A DNA stretch of 11,237 nucleotides, taken from the NCBI GenBank assembly GCA_034696485.1, contig JAQIWT010001342.1, forward strand, positions 1 to 11,237. Reading direction: 5' to 3'. The first letter of the stretch is position 1. Every line of letters starts with the position of its first letter. A program made the translations under genes and the position numbers. The notes below the pieces were generated by a model. It did not search any database. It was not told the DNA's origin and worked only from the letters and a program-made list of their open reading frames with translations. The stretch comes from Isohypsibius dastychi. Lineage: Eukaryota; Tardigrada; Eutardigrada; Parachela; Isohypsibiidae. This document shows positions 7,642-11,237 of the stretch, piece after piece.

Positions 7642-9821
7642 CTAATTGGCGACAGATTTACGAGGGACGAAGCAGATTTCAAATGGTGCTGGGATGCGAG
7701 CGAGGCTGATGACGGCGTTCTTAGAAGAAAGGTCAGAGTTTGGCGCGCGCTTGATGTCGAATTTTTGTACAATGTTGGTGAAAAAGAGATGAATGTTCAT
7801 TTTTGCGAGGCTTTCTCCCAAACAGACTCTCTTACCTGTCAGAATCATAAAATTCATAAGTTTCATAAAACAAACTGCTTAGTTGTATAGGAGAAAATTC
7901 TGGCCATTTTGAGGCTTAGCTTACCGATGCCGAAAGGGATAAACCCCTTTGGAATTATGACAAGTCCATCAGGTCCAAGAAAATGTTCCGGATAGAACTG
8001 TTCAGGGTGGGTCCAGTATTTCGGGTCCCGGTGCATTGAATAGGCGTTTGAGTTCATAACCGTGCGAGCAGGGATATCGTAACCCTCGATTTTCATTGGC
8101 TCAAAATTGGTATGAGAGACGCCTACTGCGACAACGGAGGCTAGCCGTTGGATGTCCAATAGGGCTGCTTCCGTGTATCTCAATACAGCTGAAAAAGAGC
8201 GGTTTAGCATTTCAATGTCATTAAAACTTGGACTTGGGTGCACTTACCTTTGTCAGACATTCTGATTGCTCGATCTCGACCAACTTCTGCATCGATTTCT
8301 GCTTGAATCTTCGCAAGAATCTCCGGGTTTTCGACCATGTAGACGAAGGCCCAGAGAAGCGTAGATGTTGAGGTCTCTGTCCCAGCGGCGAACAAATTCA
8401 GCACAGATGACAACAGCTGTTCATCTGTTTCATAAATAGAGTGAACTTGCACTCGAGTTCTCAGAATTTCAGGACTTACCGTCAAATGTGCTGTGTGGAT
8501 TATTTTTCTGTTTTTCTTGTTCAATCAAGAAGTAATCAATGAAATCGGCGTCTTTTCCTTCACTGACATTTTCCGAAGCTCTTTCCGCGTTATGCTGGGC
8601 AACGAGTTCTTTCACGAAGTTCCGGATCTCGTCGATGTTTTTCACGATCAAGGACCAAGCTTTCGAGAAGAATCCAGGAACGTATTTCAGAAAGGGAAAG
8701 ATTTGAACCGGGAGGATTTTGCTCAAAAGCGTGAGATTCTCGCCGAACAATCCACATAGACGCTGGAACCTGACGTCATCATGTTCAAATCGCTTTCCAA
8801 AAACCATGGCGCAGATCACGTTGGAAATGGCCAAAGTGAGATGTCGACGAGGATTCACAGGCCTGCCTTCGTAGGAATTGTAGATGTTCAGAAGCTCGCT
8901 GACTTCCTCCAGCATGGCATCTTCCATCCAGCTTTTTCCCATTCCTAGATCGCGCAGCTTTGACAACGCGAACCGACGATGTTCACGCCATAGGTCGCCC
9001 TCCGAAGCCAGGAACCCTGAAAATACAACCAAGAAATAAATCATATGGACAACGAAAATATTGTTAACTGAAAACTGTTTTTGCCGCTACCGGTAGATAA
9101 TTTTCTAGTTTTTCTAAATCGTAGTACAATATTCTGTCATCGTTTGTGAAATTATTTAATGTAACAAAATTTATTTAATGGTAGTAGATAATGGTAATTT
9201 CGCATGATATAATAATAATGATTGGTGAATATTTCTCCAGATTAATGCATATTATACGACAATATTTTACACATAGCTTACCTAATATTTACAAATTACA
9301 ATAAAATAAAATTCGTAAACAAACAATACAATAAATTATATGATAGAATAAATCGTTGTGTTGTTATAGCTTCTGTTGCACTTGAACTCAAAAAGCAGGT
9401 ATATCACCATGTGACCTTTTGGTTCAGTGATGTTTACCTTTCCCATTTAACAATTTTGCAAAAACAAATTCAGGGTCCCGTCCAGTTGTGTTTTCGTCGT
9501 TGTAAACAGTCTTGACTGTGTCGAAGTCGCTCATAAACACTTGACGTTTAGGTCCTAAATGGACGCAGATTGTCGATCCATACTTTTTGTTCCATTCGGT
9601 GATTTTCTCAGGTGGATTTGAAATCATTTCGGGTAGATTTCCCAGAATCGGAATGCCTTTGAATCAGACCAAAATCACAACATGCAACATCAGGAAAATA
9701 CCACGTTACAGCATTTACCTGGAGGTGATGGCGGTAGGTTTTTTGGTTCTTGACGTTTTCGTATGAACAGGTACGCTGTGATAACCAGCAAGAAAATCAC
9801 AAACGCGGTCAAAATGTCCAT
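7642..9821 (-). CDS. Microsomal cytochrome P450, CYP2 clan, 6 exons
   Basis: Haem-thiolate monooxygenase, probably ER-anchored; substrate unknown. Exons: 9821-9719, 9656-9438, 9016-8480, 8424-8248, 8188-7925, 7835-7642; 1494 nt, 497 aa, normal for the family. The N-terminus is a hydrophobic anchor ([19 protein letters not shown]) followed by basic residues and the LPPSPPG hinge (29-35). C-helix W117-R-E-H-R121; I-helix oxygen-binding AGTETS (300-305); K-helix DIQR (357-360) where ExxR is expected; PEHF of the PERF region; haem loop FGIGKRVCLG (431-440) with Cys438 as the iron ligand. The sequence between WREHRRF and the DFIDYFL region is typical of CYP2-clan proteins. All five introns are phase 1 and split a G|xx codon. 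Introns are 55-89 bp except intron 2, which is 421 bp and AT-rich. No stop or frameshift, so the gene looks functional apart from the E-to-D change. Confidence 0.95.
9017..9437 (-). other. Expanded AT-rich intron 2 of the P450
   Basis: This intron is 421 bp, while the other four in the gene are 55-89 bp. It is much richer in A and T than the exons and contains two copies of TTATTTAATG (9152-9161 and 9171-9180) plus runs of AATAA/AATAT words. Splice sites are sound (donor G|GTAAAC, acceptor TTTTCAG). No transposon ends or coding content were recognised; it may be a decayed insertion. Confidence 0.7.
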
Positions 9822-9909
9822 TTTTTCAGTAAAAACTCTACGCTTTTTTTGTCCAATACGCAATTATCAAGATATCTGATACACACACAACTGTTGTGAA
9901 AGTGAAGGC

Positions 9910-9925
9910 CAGTTCAAGTGAACTG
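9910..9925. promoter_or_regulatory. Inverted repeat CAGTTCA-ag-TGAACTG upstream of the P450
   Basis: Two perfect 7-bp arms separated by AG lie about 90-105 bp upstream of the P450 start codon. The half-site AGTTCA is a known nuclear-receptor half-site, used by vertebrate PXR/CAR at drug-responsive P450 promoters. Arrangement and distance are suggestive only; a chance palindrome is possible. Confidence 0.3.
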
Positions 9926-10030
9926 TTGGATCAGTAATAGGCTAATCGATCAGGACATCTTGATCTGGTTTCTGATTGCCGATTGAAAAGCACAAGTCAC
10001 AATTCTCAGAATTCCGCAACAACTACTGAA

Positions 10031-10067
10031 TAGTCTACACGCAGCAGTGTAGTAAAGATATAGACTA
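10031..10067. repeat. Nested inverted repeats
   Basis: Outer arms TAGTCTA (10031-10037) and TAGACTA (10061-10067) enclose inner arms CTACAC (10035-10040) and GTGTAG (10047-10052) around a GCAGCA loop. Inner and outer arms overlap by three bases on the left, so they are alternative structures. No function can be assigned. Confidence 0.5.
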
Positions 10068-10081
10068 ACCTTATTCATTTT

Positions 10082-10106
10082 AACTCAAAAACAGAGTTTT
10101 TGAGTT
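10082..10106. repeat. Perfect 11-bp hairpin
   Basis: Arm AACTCAAAAAC (10082-10092), loop AGA (10093-10095), arm GTTTTTGAGTT (10096-10106). After one T/T mismatch, four more outer bases pair (ATTT with AAAT), so the stem is effectively 16 positions with one mismatch. It lies in AT-rich DNA between the P450 and the esterase, about 260 bp upstream of the P450 start. It could be a fossil mobile element or simply palindromic DNA. Confidence 0.65.
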
Positions 10107-10756
10107 TAAATATATTTTATTTAATCTTATTTAAACTATGAAAAAAGTGCATATTTTATCTGTATTCATTTTATCTCAAAAAAGGTGATTATTATTTATT
10201 TTATATCGAAACTTGAGCTCCAGCCGTATCGATAATTTAATCGATTTTTTATGATGACCATGAGTTCAAATATATGATTTGTTCGCGATCAATCGGAAGT
10301 TTTGGAAAGTTTTTGGAAGCTGGAAACGTCAAATTTTGATCGTCGTTTTCTCTTAAATCGCGAAGAACATTAAGAACAGGGAGTTTTTATGCGAAAAATG
10401 TTGGTGTTTGATTTGTTAGCTACGAAGGTCCCTGCAAAGATGGTTTCCTGTTTTGGTATAAATAAAATCTTATATTTAAATAACAGCTTCAGGAAGGGTT
10501 TCGATATATTTTATATTTATTTTATTTCTTTGAACATGGAATTATTCATTTTATATTCATTTAAACTGATTGAGTAAAGCGAAATATTTTATCTTATTCA
10601 ATCTGAACCCAAATTTTGATATTTTCACTACACTGACACGCAGTCTGAAATCTGAATCCAAAACAAAACAGATTTAGCGGGACAGAACGCACTACAGCAA
10701 CAAAGGAAAAGAACACAGAAAGAAGTCAAAGCACATTTCTACAGGTAACGGACATT

Positions 10757-11237
10757 TCACGGAAGGAGCAATGCATTCAGTTGCGCCATTTTAGAAAGTG
10801 ACCTCACGAAAGGTCCCATGGGCAGTCCAGATTTCGCACCGTATACTGGACATTTCAGATACGTGCATGGAGTAGTCTGCCATGCGTATCTCAAAAACAC
10901 GGTCTTTCTCGGAGAACACACAGAATCGTCCAGCCAGATACGATCAGATTCAATTTTGAGCAGCGCTGTGTTCTTCCACGCGGGACAATCTCTCCAGTCA
11001 GTGAAACGTTCGACATTAGTGCTACAACACAGCTGAAACAACCCAAATCATAAGTGACGCCTAGCATCAGAGCACTATGTCATACCTCGAAATCTGACCG
11101 CTCTTTTTGCCTGACTTCGATCGTTTGATCAAACACCAAGAGAATCTGTTCGCCATCAAATGCTGCTTGCTTCACCGAAGGTCCACTAAATACAACCTCT
11201 GTGAAATTGTAGTGAATGGCGAACGCACCAGCAGCTG
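10757..11237 (-). CDS. SIAE: Sialate O-acetylesterase, C-terminal two exons (5' end outside window)
   Basis: C-terminal part of an enzyme that removes O-acetyl groups, classically the 9-O-acetyl group of sialic acids, in lysosome, cytosol or secreted form. Two exons are visible: 11237-11086 (two bases completing a split codon, then 50 codons ending in SDFE) and 11032-10757 (91 aa and stop), joined in phase 0 across a 53-bp intron with donor GTATGA and acceptor TTTCAG. The junction gives FE-LCC, matching the family's FE-x-C region, and the end has LRYAWQTTPCTYLKCPVYG followed by LPMGPF, close to the RYAW...PC.YK.CP.Y...LP..PF signature of SIAE. The catalytic Ser and His lie upstream, off the right edge, so activity cannot be judged. 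The 15-aa tail after the PF mark is not conserved that I can tell. Family call is confident; substrate in this animal is inferred. Confidence 0.88.

Larger units (their letters stand above)
9822..10756. other. AT-rich intergenic region: P450 promoter side and esterase 3' flank
   Basis: No gene is supported in about 0.9 kb. The part next to the P450 holds a 7-bp inverted repeat (9910-9925). From about 10070 to 10620 the DNA is very AT-rich, with loosely repeated TTATTCATTTTA-like words (about 10071, 10163 and 10545) and two hairpin-forming stretches (10031-10067 and 10082-10106). Minus-strand AATAAA words at 10521-10516 and 10526-10521 could serve the esterase gene, about 235 bp past its stop. 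Confidence 0.55.

Noticed and set aside
8493-8759. Plus-strand 88-codon open frame
   Set aside because: It is antisense to P450 exon 3.
10389-10577. Plus-strand 62-codon open frame
   Set aside because: It is low-complexity, AT-driven sequence rich in Phe, Tyr and Ile with no support.
10818-11036. Plus-strand 72-codon open frame
   Set aside because: It is antisense to the signature-bearing last exon of the esterase.
2-11237. A shared detoxification or chemosensory gene cluster
   Set aside because: P450, UGT, SLC6 and receptor families sit together, but promoters are separate, the UGT is on the opposite strand, and no pathway link can be shown from one window.

Overview
This is nuclear DNA from an animal. 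Genes are cut by many very short GT-AG introns (most 51-89 bp), and the proteins are animal families: an SLC6 transporter, an insect-type gustatory-receptor-like protein, a CYP2-clan P450 and a sialate O-acetylesterase. Beside them lies a UDP-glycosyltransferase (UGT) with a plant-type PSPG box. Compact genes, tiny introns, an arthropod-style chemoreceptor and a plant-like UGT together suggest a panarthropod. A tardigrade is my best guess, with a mite or another small arthropod as alternatives. The species cannot be settled from this window.

Layout. 2-697 (+): 3' part of a plant-type UGT, running off the left edge. 4430-961 (-): a complete SLC6 amino acid transporter that I rebuilt as 20 exons coding 678 aa, including one 12-nt microexon; it converges on the UGT and the two poly(A) signals are only about 30 bp apart. 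4431-5567: non-coding, with the SLC6 upstream region and the 3' flank of the next gene. 7253-5568 (-): a seven-TM gustatory-receptor-like gene, 5 exons and about 477 aa, with one unresolved splice donor. 7254-7641: short intergenic gap. 9821-7642 (-): a complete CYP2-clan P450, 6 exons and 497 aa, with Asp in place of the Glu of the ExxR motif. 9822-10756: AT-rich intergenic DNA with inverted repeats. 11237-10757 (-): last two exons of a sialate O-acetylesterase, running off the right edge.

Four of the five genes are on the minus strand with separate promoters; nothing suggests an operon. P450 and UGT are classical phase I and phase II detoxification families and SLC6 and gustatory receptors act at the cell surface, but a shared pathway would be speculation. 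I found no tRNA, rRNA, CRISPR array or intact transposon. Exon models come from reading frame, splice consensus and family conservation. The SLC6 (2037 nt) and P450 (1494 nt) models both sum to whole codons with no internal stop.
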